The notes beneath the pieces were generated by a model. The model was not told where the DNA came from, searched no databases, and saw nothing but the letters and a program-made list of their open reading frames with translations. A program made the translations under genes and the position numbers. DNA of 64,000 bases from JAKPAM01 sp047601745 (GTDB lineage Bacteria > Pseudomonadota > Gammaproteobacteria > Burkholderiales > Burkholderiaceae_E): NCBI GenBank assembly GCA_047601745.1, contig JASGIS010000001.1, forward strand, positions 6,510,001 through 6,574,000, in the 5' to 3' direction. Within the stretch, counting starts at the first letter, position 1. Each line of letters opens with the position of its first letter. This document shows, one piece after another, positions 35,266-44,138 of the stretch.

Positions 35266-35952
35266 GTGTCCGCCCAGATTCTGATCGTCGAAGACGAGCC
35301 CGCGATCCGGGAACTGATCGCCGTCAACCTTCGCCACGCCGGCTACGTGCCGCTGCAGGCCGCGGACGTGGCCAGCGCCCGCGTGCAGATCGACGCCGCG
35401 CTGCCCGATCTGATCCTGCTCGACTGGATGCTGCCCGACACCTCGGGCGTCGAGCTGGCTCGCCGGTTGCGGGCGGACGCGCGTACGCGCGAGCTGCCGA
35501 TCATCATGCTGACCGCCCGCGCCGACGAGACCGACAAGCTCAACGGCTTCGATGCCGGCGCCGACGACTACCTGACCAAGCCCTTCTCGCCGCGCGAGCT
35601 GCTGGCCCGGATCCGCGCGCTGCTGCGCCGCAGCGCGCCCGAATCGACCGACGACCCGGTCGAGATCGGCGGCCTGCGGCTCGAGCCCGACACGTTCCGC
35701 GTCTCCGCGCAAGGCGAGCCGATCGAGTTGAGCCCGACCGAGTTCCGCCTGCTGCACTACCTGATGAAGCATCCGGATCGCGTGCTGTCGCGCGCCAAGC
35801 TGCTCGACAGCGTCTGGGGCGACCACGTGTTCATCGAGGAGCGCACGGTCGACGTGCACATCCGCCGCCTGCGCCTGGCGCTGCAGCGCACCGGACACGA
35901 CCGGCTGGTCGACACCGTCCGCGGTGGCGGATATCGCTTCCTTCCGGCATGA
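35266..35952 (+). CDS. phoB: Phosphate regulon response regulator PhoB
   Basis: PhoB activates phosphate-starvation genes when phosphorylated by PhoR. The 228-residue protein starts at GTG 35266 after an AGGAAG site. The receiver has ILIVEDEPAIRELI, the phosphorylated D53 in LLDWMLPDTSG, and the conserved Lys in YLTKPFSPRELLARI. The winged helix includes ELSPTEFRLLHYLMKHPDRVLSR and ERTVDVHIRRLRLAL, which are characteristic of PhoB. Its own promoter has a Pho box. phoR follows after 163 bases. Confidence 0.95.
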   Translation: MSAQILIVEDEPAIRELIAVNLRHAGYVPLQAADVASARVQIDAALPDLILLDWMLPDTSGVELARRLRADARTRELPIIMLTARADETDKLNGFDAGADDYLTKPFSPRELLARIRALLRRSAPESTDDPVEIGGLRLEPDTFRVSAQGEPIELSPTEFRLLHYLMKHPDRVLSRAKLLDSVWGDHVFIEERTVDVHIRRLRLALQRTGHDRLVDTVRGGGYRFLPA

Positions 35953-36115
35953 TCGCGGGCTGAGACGCCCGTCGCGCGACACGCGCCGACACTCCGCCCA
36001 CGCCGATCTCCTCTGCCGGACGACCCGCCCACAGCCCTTGCCCTTCGCCGTTTCGCCGTCGGATCCCCGGCATCCGGCTCCCTGATCCCGCCCTCCCGAC
36101 ATCCGGTTTCACGCC

Positions 36116-37468
36116 ATGCTCCTGTTGCGCACCCTGATTCCCGTCGCCCTGGCCCTGACGATCGGCGCCGTACTGGCCTGGCTGTTCGACGACCAGGTCG
36201 CCGCCTGGTGGCTGGCGGGCTCGTTCTTCGTCTACGCGCTCTATCACGCCGCATATCTGGCGCGCCTGCACCACTGGGCGGCGCTGCCGCGGCAACGGCA
36301 ACTGCCGCTGGGCTCGGGCCCGTGGAGCGCGATCCTCGACCGGCTGTCCCGGCACGCCAAGCAGGAGAACGAATCGCAGATCGAGCTGCTGACCGAGCTC
36401 GAGCGCATCCATTCGGCCGTCGACCAGTTGCCCGACGGCCTCGTCGTGCTCGACCGCTACGACCACGTCGAATGGAGCAACGACGCGGCGCAGGAGCTGC
36501 ACGGCATCTTCGGCCGCCACCGGCCGATCCACCACTTCATCCGCCAGCCCGAGTTCGTCGCCTTCCTCGAAAAGTCCGATTTCTCCAAGCCGATCGTGCT
36601 GAACCTGCCGAACCGCCCGGGCCGCGTGTTCGAGCTGCGGATGCACCAGACCGGCGACGCGCTGAAGCTGCTGATCACGCGCGACATCACCGACCACGCG
36701 AAGCTCGACGCGATGCGCCGCGACTTCGTCGCCAACGTCTCGCACGAGATCCGCACGCCGGTCACCGTCATCGGCGGGTTCGCCGAGACGCTGCTCGACC
36801 TGGACCTGCCGCCCGACCAGCATCGCGACTACCTGACGACGATCCTCAAGCAGAGCCAGACGATGCAGCGGCTGGTCGAAGACCTGCTGATGCTGTCGTC
36901 GCTGGAGAACTCGAGCGCGCCGCCCGCCGAAGAAGTCATCGACATGCCGGCGATGGTGCGCACGCTGACGATCGAGGCGCGCACGATCTCGCAGGGCCGC
37001 CATACGATCGAGCACTGGATCGATTCCGACCTGTTCCTGCGCGCCGCGCCGCTGGAGATCGAGAGCGCGGTCCGCAACCTGATCACCAACGCGATCCGCT
37101 ACACGCCCGACGGCGGGCGCATCACGCTGGTCTGGACCGTGCGCGGCGAAGAAGGCTGGATCAGCGTGCGCGACACCGGCATCGGCATCGCCGCCGAGCA
37201 CCTGCCCCGATTGACCGAACGCTTCTACCGCGTCGAACGCAGCCGCTCGCGCGAGAGCGGCGGCACGGGCCTGGGCCTGGCGATCGTCAAACACATCATG
37301 CAGCGCCACCGCGGCCGGCTCGACATCCAGAGCGAAGCCGGCAAGGGCAGCACGTTCTCGCTGCGGCTGCCGCTCGACCGGCTGGCGCCGCCGATCGCGT
37401 CCGCCGATGCCGAGCCGCCGGCCGATCCGGCGCGGCAGGCCGGCCAGGACGCGATCACGCCGCGCTGA
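36116..37468 (+). CDS. phoR: Phosphate regulon sensor histidine kinase PhoR
   Basis: PhoR is the membrane kinase for PhoB. The 450-residue protein has two closely spaced hydrophobic helices (about residues 4-24 and 30-48) with almost no periplasmic loop, as in other PhoR proteins, then the PhoR-type linker, a PAS domain (about 96-190), HisKA with H210 in VANVSHEIRTPVTVI, and HATPase motifs NAIRYTPDGG, DTGIGIAAEHL and GGTGLGLAIVKHIM. The short periplasmic part fits sensing through PstB/PhoU, both encoded nearby. It converges with phoU. Confidence 0.94.
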   Translation: MLLLRTLIPVALALTIGAVLAWLFDDQVAAWWLAGSFFVYALYHAAYLARLHHWAALPRQRQLPLGSGPWSAILDRLSRHAKQENESQIELLTELERIHSAVDQLPDGLVVLDRYDHVEWSNDAAQELHGIFGRHRPIHHFIRQPEFVAFLEKSDFSKPIVLNLPNRPGRVFELRMHQTGDALKLLITRDITDHAKLDAMRRDFVANVSHEIRTPVTVIGGFAETLLDLDLPPDQHRDYLTTILKQSQTMQRLVEDLLMLSSLENSSAPPAEEVIDMPAMVRTLTIEARTISQGRHTIEHWIDSDLFLRAAPLEIESAVRNLITNAIRYTPDGGRITLVWTVRGEEGWISVRDTGIGIAAEHLPRLTERFYRVERSRSRESGGTGLGLAIVKHIMQRHRGRLDIQSEAGKGSTFSLRLPLDRLAPPIASADAEPPADPARQAGQDAITPR

Positions 37469-37493
37469 ACGCCGCCGCGGCGATCGATCGCGG

Positions 37494-37557
37494 GCCGGTT
37501 CAATCGCTGCCGGTTCAATCGCTGCCGGTACGATCGCTGCCGGTACGATCGTTGCCG
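37494..37557. repeat. 15-base tandem repeat between phoR and phoU
   Basis: Four tandem 15-base units: two of gccggttcaatcgct, one of gccggtacgatcgct and one of gccggtacgatcgtt, then a partial gccg. The array lies in the 112-base gap between the convergent phoR and phoU genes. No T-tract terminator is seen there, so the array may take part in transcript ending or be neutral. Confidence 0.85.
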
Positions 37558-37580
37558 AGACCGTCCGTCCGACGCCCGGC

Positions 37581-38303
37581 TCAGGCGTTGCTGACCTGCG
37601 CGGACGCGCGGCTGCTCGCGTGCCGCAGGTCGACGCCTTCGACGACCTTGACCACGTACTCGGCGATGTTCTTCGCGTGATCGCCGACGCGTTCGATCGA
37701 CTGCACGACGAAGATCAGGTCCAGCGCTGCCGAGACCGCCTCGGACGAGCGTGGCGCCTCCGGCGTGCCGGCCATCCAGCCCATCAGCGCCTTGCGCAGT
37801 TCCGAGCGCTGCAGGTCGACCGCCTCGTCGCTGCGGGCCAGGACGGCGGCGACGCTCGTATCGTTGTGCACGAACGCATCGAGCGCCTGCGCGAGCATCT
37901 TGCGCACGTCCTCGGCGATCGGATAGATCGATTCGACGGGCAGGCCCAGGCGCTGCGCGCTGGCTTCCATGTCGCGCGCCTTCAGCGCGATCTTCTTGGC
38001 CTCGTCGCCGACGCGCTCCAGGTCGTTGACGGTGTGGATCGCCGCCAGCACCGCGCGCAGGTCGACCGCGAACGGCTGGCGGCGCGCGAGGATCTGGTTG
38101 CACAGCATGTCGGTCTGCAGGTGCAACTGGTTGACCGTCTCTTCGTCGGTCAGCACCTGCGTGATCAGGCGCAGGTCGCCGTAGCGAACCGCGTCGACCG
38201 ACCGCGTGAACTGCTTCTCGACGAGGCCGCCCATCGTGATGATGACGCTGCGCATCGTGTCGATGTCCGCGTCGAAGGCCTTGGTCGTGTGTTCTTTGAG
38301 CAT
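37581..38303 (-). CDS. phoU: Phosphate transport regulator PhoU
   Basis: PhoU is a cytoplasmic three-helix-bundle protein that couples the Pst transporter to PhoR and represses the regulon at high phosphate. The 240-residue protein carries the two metal-binding E/D-rich repeats of the family, HTVNDLERVGDEAKKIA and VVQSIERVGDHAKNIAEYVV. It is last in pstSCAB-phoU, preceded by AGGAA before the ATG, and converges with phoR. Confidence 0.96.
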   Translation of the reverse strand: MLKEHTTKAFDADIDTMRSVIITMGGLVEKQFTRSVDAVRYGDLRLITQVLTDEETVNQLHLQTDMLCNQILARRQPFAVDLRAVLAAIHTVNDLERVGDEAKKIALKARDMEASAQRLGLPVESIYPIAEDVRKMLAQALDAFVHNDTSVAAVLARSDEAVDLQRSELRKALMGWMAGTPEAPRSSEAVSAALDLIFVVQSIERVGDHAKNIAEYVVKVVEGVDLRHASSRASAQVSNA

Positions 38304-38338
38304 GACGGAATTCCTGATGATCGAACGGCCCGGCGCCC

Positions 38339-39151
38339 TCAGCCGAAGCGGCCGGTGATGTAGTCCTCGGTCTGCTTCTTGGCAGGCTGGGTGAACAGCT
38401 TGTTCGTCTCGCCGAACTCGATCAACTCACCGAGATACATGTACGCGGTGTAGTCGGACACGCGCGCCGCCTGCTGCATGTTGTGCGTGACGATCGCGAT
38501 CGTGTAGTCCTTCTTCAGCTCGTGGATCAGTTCCTCGACCTTGGCGGTCGAGATCGGATCCAGCGCCGAGCACGGCTCGTCCAGCAGCAGCACCTCGGGC
38601 TTGACGGCCACGCCGCGGGCGATGCACAGCCGCTGCTGCTGACCGCCGGACAGGCTCAGGCCGCTCTGGTCGAGCTTGTTCTTGACCTCGTCCCACAGCG
38701 CCGATTTCTTCAGCGCCCATTCGACCCGCTGGTCCATCTCGCGGCGATCGAGCTTTTCGTACAGGCGCACGCCGAACGCGACGTTCTCGTAGATCGACAT
38801 CGGGAACGGCGTCGGCTTCTGGAACACCATGCCGACGCGGGCGCGCAGCAGGTTCAGGTCCTGCTTCGGATCGAGCAGATTCTCGTCGCCGAGCATCAGT
38901 TGCCCTTCGGCGCGCTGTCCCGGATACAGCTCGAACATCCGGTTGAACACGCGCAGCAGCGTCGATTTGCCGCAGCCCGACGGGCCGATGAAGGCCGTCA
39001 CGCAGCCTTCGGGGATGTCCATGCTCACGTGCTTGATCGCATGGAACTTGCCGTAATAGAAGTTCAGGTCGCGCACGGACAGCTTGGCCCGCGGCATCGT
39101 CGTCACGCCGCGGTCATCGCTGCGCAGCGCGGTCTTCGGTATAGCACTCAT
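38339..39151 (-). CDS. pstB: Phosphate ABC transporter ATP-binding protein
   Basis: PstB powers phosphate import. From ATG 39151 (preceded by GAGGAGAATACG) the protein has 270 residues. Walker A GPSGCGKST is at 56-64, the Q-loop sits in VGMVFQKPTPFPMSIYENV, the signature is LSGGQQQRLCIAR, Walker B VLLLDEPCSALDP, and the switch His is in IVTHNMQQA. NFYYGKFHAIKHV near residue 30 is typical of PstB. A longer frame to 39247 overlaps the gap before pstB and is rejected. Confidence 0.97.
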   Translation of the reverse strand: MSAIPKTALRSDDRGVTTMPRAKLSVRDLNFYYGKFHAIKHVSMDIPEGCVTAFIGPSGCGKSTLLRVFNRMFELYPGQRAEGQLMLGDENLLDPKQDLNLLRARVGMVFQKPTPFPMSIYENVAFGVRLYEKLDRREMDQRVEWALKKSALWDEVKNKLDQSGLSLSGGQQQRLCIARGVAVKPEVLLLDEPCSALDPISTAKVEELIHELKKDYTIAIVTHNMQQAARVSDYTAYMYLGELIEFGETNKLFTQPAKKQTEDYITGRFG

Positions 39152-39194
39152 CGTATTCTCCTCAATGCGGGCCCGTCGTCGATGGGCGTTCCGC

Positions 39195-40031
39195 TCAACG
39201 CGCGTCCTTGGCGACGACGCGAGCCAGGATCGACAGCAGCAGCACACCCGCCGTGATCAGCAGCGATCCGACCCAGGCCAGTTGCTTCCAGTCTTCATAA
39301 GGGCTCATCGCGAACTGGAAGATCACCACCGGCAGGTTGGCCATCGGGGCGTTCATGTCCAGGCTCCAGAACTGGTTGTTCAGCGACGTGAACAGCAGCG
39401 GCGCGGTCTCGCCCGACACGCGGGCCAGCGCCAGCAGCACGCCGGTGATCACGCCGGCGCTGGCCGCCTTCAGCGTCACCTTGCTGATCACGCGCCAGCG
39501 CGGCATGCCGAGCGCGGCCGACGCCTCGCGCAGCGCGTTCGGCACCAGCCCCAGCATGTTCTCGGTCGTGCGTACGATCACCGGGATCGCGATCAGCGCC
39601 AGCGCGAACGCGCCGGCCCAGCCCGAGAAATGGCCGACGTTGGCCACGTACAGCGCGAACACGAACAGACCGATGACGATCGACGGCGACGACAGCAGCA
39701 GGTCGTTGACGAAGCGGATGACCGACGCGAGCCGGCTGTCGTTGCCGTACTCGGCCAGGAAGATGCCGGTCAGCACGCCGATCGGCACCGCGATCACGAT
39801 GCTCGTGCCGACCATCATCAGGCTGCCGACGATCGCGTTGGCCAGGCCGCCGGCCGAGCCGGGCGGCGGCGTCGTCTGCGTGAACACCGCCCACGACAGG
39901 CCCGAGAAACCCTTGTACAGCAGCATCGACAGGATCCAGGCGAGCACGCCCAGTCCGATCGCCATCGCCACCAGCGACAGCGCCATGGCCATGCGGTTGC
40001 GCATCAGCCGGCTACGATAGATCGCATTCAT
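39195..40031 (-). CDS. pstA: Phosphate ABC transporter permease PstA
   Basis: One of two membrane subunits of the Pst importer. The 278-residue protein has six predicted helices and the permease signature in IVRTTENMLGLVPNALREASAALGMPRWRVISKV (near residues 152-185, the EAA loop that contacts PstB). A clear AAGGAG lies ten bases before the ATG. pstC is 18 bases upstream and pstB 43 bases downstream. Confidence 0.96.
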   Translation of the reverse strand: MNAIYRSRLMRNRMAMALSLVAMAIGLGVLAWILSMLLYKGFSGLSWAVFTQTTPPPGSAGGLANAIVGSLMMVGTSIVIAVPIGVLTGIFLAEYGNDSRLASVIRFVNDLLLSSPSIVIGLFVFALYVANVGHFSGWAGAFALALIAIPVIVRTTENMLGLVPNALREASAALGMPRWRVISKVTLKAASAGVITGVLLALARVSGETAPLLFTSLNNQFWSLDMNAPMANLPVVIFQFAMSPYEDWKQLAWVGSLLITAGVLLLSILARVVAKDAR

Positions 40032-40049
40032 CGGATCGACTCCTTCGGG

Positions 40050-41108
40050 TCAGGCGCGCGCCTTGACGCGCGCCAGCAGGATCCGCGCGACGATCAGCAC
40101 GGCCAGCGAGATGAAGAACAGGATCAGGCCCAGCGCCATCAGCGCCGACCCGTGGGCACCGGACTCGGCCTCGGCGAACTCGTTGGCCAGCGCCGACGCG
40201 ATGCTGTTGCCCGGCGAGAACAGTTGCGCCGAGATCCGGTACGCGTTGCCGATGACGAAGGTCACGGCCATCGTCTCGCCCAGCGCGCGGCCCAGGCCCA
40301 GCATGATCCCGCCGATGACGCCCACCTTCGAATAGGGCAGCACGATCTTGCTGACCACTTCCCAGGTCGTCGCGCCCAGGCCATAAGCGGACTCCTTGAG
40401 CACGCCGGGCACGACCTCGAACACGTCGCGCATCACCGAGGCGATGAACGGCACGATCATGAACGCCAGCACGATGCCGGCCGTGAACAGGCCGATGCCC
40501 ATCGGCGGCCCCTGGAACAGGTTGCCGATCACCGGCACCGCGCCCAGCGTCGACGTCAGCCAGGGCTGTACGTACTCGGCCAGCAGCGGCGCCAGCACGA
40601 ACAGGCCCCACATGCCGTAGATGATGCTGGGCACCGCCGCCAGCAGCTCGACCATCGTTCCCAGCGGACGGCGCAGCGCCAGCGGGCACAGTTCGGTCAG
40701 GAACATCGCGATGCCGAACGACAGCGGCACCGCGATCAGCAGCGCGATGAACGAGGTCGCCAGCGTGCCGTAGATCGTCGGCAGCGCGCCGAACACGCCG
40801 CGCACCGGATCCCACTCGCTGCTGACCAGGAACGACAGGCCGAACTTCTCGAACGCCGGCCAGCCGCCGATGACCAGCGAGCCGACGATTCCGACCAGCA
40901 GCGCCAGCACGAGGATCGCCGCGCTGCGCACCAGGTAGTAGAACCAGCGATCCTGGCGTTGGAACTTGCCGGCCAGCGTCTGTCGCCGCGCCGCCTCGCG
41001 CGCGCCGATCCTCGACACGTGACCGTCCTGCGCGCGGGTGCCGACAACGGTCGCCGCGCTCTCGTCCTTACCGTCGTCCGACATCGTCGATCCGATTGCT
41101 GAACTCAT
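40050..41108 (-). CDS. pstC: Phosphate ABC transporter permease PstC
   Basis: The second Pst membrane subunit, 352 residues. A hydrophilic N-terminal region of about 55 residues precedes six helices. The family stretch GVFGALPTIYGTLATSFIALLIAVPLSFGIAMFLTE (near 105-140) and the EAA-type loop VPGVLKESAYGLGATTWEVVSKIVLPY are clear. The ATG is preceded by AAGGGGATGAACG. A 141-base gap with a GC hairpin (41190-41210) separates it from pstS, which could allow higher pstS levels. Confidence 0.96.
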   Translation of the reverse strand: MSSAIGSTMSDDGKDESAATVVGTRAQDGHVSRIGAREAARRQTLAGKFQRQDRWFYYLVRSAAILVLALLVGIVGSLVIGGWPAFEKFGLSFLVSSEWDPVRGVFGALPTIYGTLATSFIALLIAVPLSFGIAMFLTELCPLALRRPLGTMVELLAAVPSIIYGMWGLFVLAPLLAEYVQPWLTSTLGAVPVIGNLFQGPPMGIGLFTAGIVLAFMIVPFIASVMRDVFEVVPGVLKESAYGLGATTWEVVSKIVLPYSKVGVIGGIMLGLGRALGETMAVTFVIGNAYRISAQLFSPGNSIASALANEFAEAESGAHGSALMALGLILFFISLAVLIVARILLARVKARA

Positions 41109-41189
41109 CGTTCATCCCCTTCGCTAAGCACGATGCGCGGCGCCTGCCGAACGCAGGGCTGCGCATCCGAAGGCCCGTCGCCGCGCGCG

Positions 41190-41210
41190 GGCCCGAGCCG
41201 GGGCCGGGCC
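41190..41210 (-). terminator. Hairpin between pstS and pstC
   Basis: GGCCCG at 41190-41195 pairs with CGGGCC at 41205-41210 around a nine-base loop. Intercistronic hairpins downstream of binding-protein genes often raise their expression over the permease genes; that role is inferred here. No T tract follows. Confidence 0.35.
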
Positions 41211-41249
41211 GCACGTATCGCGACCGCGCGGCGCCCCCGGAAGCGGCGC

Positions 41250-42281
41250 TTATTTCGATGCGCCGACCTTGACTTCGCTGGCCCACATCTTCTCGACCAG
41301 GCTCACGACCGAAGCCGGCATCGGCACGTAGTCGAGTTCGGTGGCCATCGCGCCGCCGTTCTTGAAGGCCCACGAGAAGAACTTCAGGACCTCGGCCGTA
41401 CGATCCGGATTGGCCGGCGTCGAGTGCAGCAGGATGAACGACGCGCCGGTGATCGGCCAGCTCGCCTTGCCCGGCTGGTTGGTCAGGATCTCGTAGAAGT
41501 TCGGCACCTTGTCCCAGGCCGCGTTGGCGGCGGCCGCCGAGAACGCTTCGTCGTCCGGCGACACGAACTGGCCGTCCTTGTTCTTCAGTTGCGCGAACGA
41601 CATCTTGTTGCGCTTGGCGTACGCGTACTCGACGTAGCCGATCGAGCCCTTGATGTTCTGCACGTACGAGGCGACGCCTTCATTACCCTTGCCGCCGACG
41701 CCGTCGGGCCAGGACACCGCGCTGTTGGCGCCGACCTTGTCCTTCCACTCGGGCGAGACCTGCGACAGGTACGTGGTGAACAGGAAGGTCGTGCCCGAGC
41801 CGTCCGAGCGGCGCACGACGGTGATCGGCTGCGTCGGCAGCTTCACGCCGGGGTTCAGGTTGCCGATCGCCGGATCGCCCCAGTTCTTGATCTTGCCCAG
41901 GTAGATCTCGGCGAGCACTTCGCCGGTCAGCTTCAACTGTCCGGGGGTGAGCCCCTCGACGTTGATGACCGGCACGACGCCGCCGATGATCGCGGGAAAC
42001 TGCACCATGCCGTCCTGCTTGAGCTCTTCGGGTTTGAGCGGCATGTCGGAGGCGCCGAAATCGACGGTCTTGGCGCGGATCTGCTTGATGCCGCCGCCCG
42101 AACCGATCGATTGATAGTTCAGCGAATTGCCGGTGGCCGCCTTGTACGCTTCGGCCCACTTCGCATAAGCGGGGTAAGGAAACGTGGCGCCGGCACCGGT
42201 GATATCAGCGGCTTGGGCCAGGGGCAGCGCGAATGCGAGCGCGGTCGCCGCCAGGAAGCGTTTGCTGATCGTCAGGCTCAT
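41250..42281 (-). CDS. pstS: Phosphate ABC transporter substrate-binding protein
   Basis: Periplasmic phosphate receptor, 343 residues. A signal peptide (residues 1-24, ending PLAQAA) is followed by DITGAGATFPYPAYAKW, YQSIGSGGGIKQI, VDFGASDMPLKPEEL, NVEGLTPGQLKLTGEVLAEIYLGKIKNW (about 108-135) and VVRRSDGSGTTFLFTTYL, which includes the phosphate-binding Arg/Ser/Gly loop. It is first in pstSCAB-phoU and has a Pho box upstream, so it should be strongly induced when phosphate is scarce. Confidence 0.97.
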   Translation of the reverse strand: MSLTISKRFLAATALAFALPLAQAADITGAGATFPYPAYAKWAEAYKAATGNSLNYQSIGSGGGIKQIRAKTVDFGASDMPLKPEELKQDGMVQFPAIIGGVVPVINVEGLTPGQLKLTGEVLAEIYLGKIKNWGDPAIGNLNPGVKLPTQPITVVRRSDGSGTTFLFTTYLSQVSPEWKDKVGANSAVSWPDGVGGKGNEGVASYVQNIKGSIGYVEYAYAKRNKMSFAQLKNKDGQFVSPDDEAFSAAAANAAWDKVPNFYEILTNQPGKASWPITGASFILLHSTPANPDRTAEVLKFFSWAFKNGGAMATELDYVPMPASVVSLVEKMWASEVKVGASK

Positions 42282-42317
42282 GGTCGATGACTTCCGTCTT
42301 CTGTTGGGAGTGACGGC

Positions 42318-42351
42318 AGTCTAGGAAGACCATGTTACGGCGGTATGACAG
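42318..42351 (-). promoter_or_regulatory. Pho box and -10 element before pstS
   Basis: On the minus strand CTGTCATACCGCCGTAAC (42351-42334) matches 14 of 18 positions of the E. coli-type Pho box, with a perfect first half. TAGACT follows after ten bases (42323-42318), the right spacing for a PhoB-dependent -10. It is about 37 bases before the pstS start. Confidence 0.75.
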
Positions 42352-42456
42352 ATGCCCGGCGAACGGCGCGCCGCTCGCCGCTTTCTTCTTATCGATCAAT
42401 AATTTACAGACTTGACGAAAAGCTGACGCCGGCTCGGCGGCGTCGCGATGCCCGCG

Positions 42457-43353
42457 TCACGGAATGCGCGGCACGACCGGCGGTTCGGCGGTGGCACCGG
42501 CCCGGCCGGCGCCCGCCGCCGAACCGGACCCGGCGGCACCCGCCTCGCCCGGCGCCGACGGTCCGCCCGCACCTGACCCCGACCCCGCACCCGGCCCTGC
42601 CGCCGCCGCGGGCACGATGCGGAACGCGTCGTCGCCCGCCAGCGACGCCGACTGCGCGCGCAGCGTCTGGCGCGGGAACGTCCCCTGCGCGCGCGGCCCG
42701 GCCGTGAAGACGGGCGGCGTCGACGCATCGTCGAGCCGCACCGCGGACCCGGCCGGCACCTCGGCGTTGCCGGCGGCATTGGCCACGACGACGCGGCCTT
42801 CGAGCACGGTCACCGACAGGCCGGGGTACTCGTCGGCTTCGGCGCAGCCGGCCTTCGGACACTGCCGCTCCTTGGCGATGAACTCGGTCCCGCGGATCGC
42901 CAGCACGCCGGTCGGCGTCGTCAGCCGGTAGTCGTCATGATTGCGCTTGCCGATCGCGCCGCTGACCTGGCGGATCACGCCGCGCGCCAGCGTGAAGAAG
43001 CTGCGCTGCTGCGCGGGCTCGAAGTAGTACTCGTCGACGCGGAACTCCGACGACGGGCCGATCGCGATCCGCGCATCGTCGGCGAAGCGCAGTTCCAGCC
43101 GCGACCTCGGCCCGGTCACCAGGCGATCGCCGCTGTAGACGACGGTGCCCTGGCGCAGCGGCGTCGCGATCGAGCCGCCTCGCACCAGGCGCGTGTCGCC
43201 GCTGGACGCCACCACGGCCCCGGCCTCGACGGCGGTGGCCGCGCCGCAGCCGAGCGGCGCCAGCGCCAGCACGCAGCCGGCGCGGGCCAGCCAGCGCGCC
43301 AGCGCGCGGAGACGAAAAGGTTTCGGGACTCGGACGGAAAGGGATCGGGACAC
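42457..43353 (-). CDS. Exported FecR-domain protein
   Basis: About 298 residues from GTG 43353. An Arg-rich N-terminus and hydrophobic stretch (residues 20-38, ending near LAPLGCGAA) look like a signal peptide; a lipoprotein is possible, although the residues before Cys are not a standard lipobox. A FecR domain follows, with TPLRQGTVVYSGDRLVTG, RIAIGPSSEFRVDEYYF, YRLTTPTGVLAIRGTEF and SVTVLEGRVVVAN. The last 50 or so residues are Gly/Ala/Ser-rich and end PVVPRIP. There is no sigma factor or TonB receptor next to it, so it is not a classic FecR anti-sigma protein; its role is unknown. Confidence 0.8.
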   Translation of the reverse strand: MSRSLSVRVPKPFRLRALARWLARAGCVLALAPLGCGAATAVEAGAVVASSGDTRLVRGGSIATPLRQGTVVYSGDRLVTGPRSRLELRFADDARIAIGPSSEFRVDEYYFEPAQQRSFFTLARGVIRQVSGAIGKRNHDDYRLTTPTGVLAIRGTEFIAKERQCPKAGCAEADEYPGLSVTVLEGRVVVANAAGNAEVPAGSAVRLDDASTPPVFTAGPRAQGTFPRQTLRAQSASLAGDDAFRIVPAAAAGPGAGSGSGAGGPSAPGEAGAAGSGSAAGAGRAGATAEPPVVPRIP

Positions 43354-43625
43354 GGCAAGCTCGCAGGCGAAGTCGTCGCTTCCCCTTTTTTCGGCCGACG
43401 GCGCCGGGCCGCCAGTCCGCTCGTCGACCGCGCCGGCCCGCCGATCGCCGCGCAGGAGCGCCGATCGCCGATCGCCGCGGCGGCATCCCCCGGGGCGGAT
43501 CGGGCTTGCGGAGCGGCAACGACGCGGCAGGGCGGGCGGCCGCCGGCGAACGACGAGGCTGTACGGATCGCCGCGCGGCAACGACACACCGGGATCGATC
43601 TCCACTCCGGATCCTGGCAAGCCTG

Positions 43626-44069
43626 ATGAACATTCCCCCGTGGGCGCCGGCGGCCCTGCTGGCCGTACTGCCCGCCATCGCCTTTGCACAGCTCGGGCCG
43701 TCCCGCGAAGCGCCGCTGCCGACGATCGGCCTGAGCGTCGAATCGACCGACGACGCCGGCCTCGAAGTCGTGGCCAAGCTGCGCGAAGCGATCAAGCGCG
43801 CCGGCTACTTCCCGAGCACGAACGCGCCGGACGCCCTCGTCGGCCTGCATTTCCTCAGCGTCGACCCGCGCACCGACGAGCAGGGACGGGGCCAGCAAAC
43901 GCTGTACTCGGTCGCGTGGACGGGACGCGATGGGCGCTTCGTCACGCACACGGTCGCCACCTGCACGCTGCGCAGCGCGACCGACTGCGCGAACGCGCTG
44001 ATGGTCACGACCTCGCAGATCGCCCAGATGCAGCAGGCGCGCGAGGCGTCCGAACGCCCGCCGCGCTGA
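43626..44069 (+). CDS. Small exported protein of unknown function
   Basis: From ATG 43626, 147 residues. A short N-terminal hydrophobic stretch (PPWAPAALLAVLPAIAFA) reads as a signal peptide with cleavage near AFA-Q. The mature part has GLSVESTDDAGLEVVAKLREAIKRAG, then beta-rich sequence with two Cys about nine residues apart (TCTLRSATDC), possibly a disulfide. The C-terminal QIAQMQQAREASE is helical. I do not recognise a family. It is divergent from the FecR-domain gene across a 272-base gap. Confidence 0.7.
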   Translation: MNIPPWAPAALLAVLPAIAFAQLGPSREAPLPTIGLSVESTDDAGLEVVAKLREAIKRAGYFPSTNAPDALVGLHFLSVDPRTDEQGRGQQTLYSVAWTGRDGRFVTHTVATCTLRSATDCANALMVTTSQIAQMQQAREASERPPR

Positions 44070-44122
44070 AGCGCCGCGCCGGTGGATCGCAATTTGCTTC
44101 TCGAGATTTGACGATCCGGCCG

Positions 44123-44138
44123 GTGGTCGCGCGACCAC
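44123..44138. promoter_or_regulatory. Perfect 16-base palindrome, possible operator
   Basis: GTGGTCGC directly followed by GCGACCAC lies in the 178-base gap before the 88-residue protein gene. The half-site GTGGTCGC occurs again at 44188-44195. TTGACG at 44108-44113 could be a -35 element next to it, but no -10 at the right spacing was found. Confidence 0.45.

Noticed and set aside
37494..37557. Possible CRISPR-like array
   Set aside because: The units are 15 bases and directly adjacent with no spacers, so it is a simple tandem repeat. No cas gene is present.
43354..43625. Possible extra gene in the gap before the 147-residue protein
   Set aside because: Frames here are extensions of neighbours and are rich in Arg and Ala; the gap instead holds ccgatcgcc-type direct repeats and should contain both divergent promoters.
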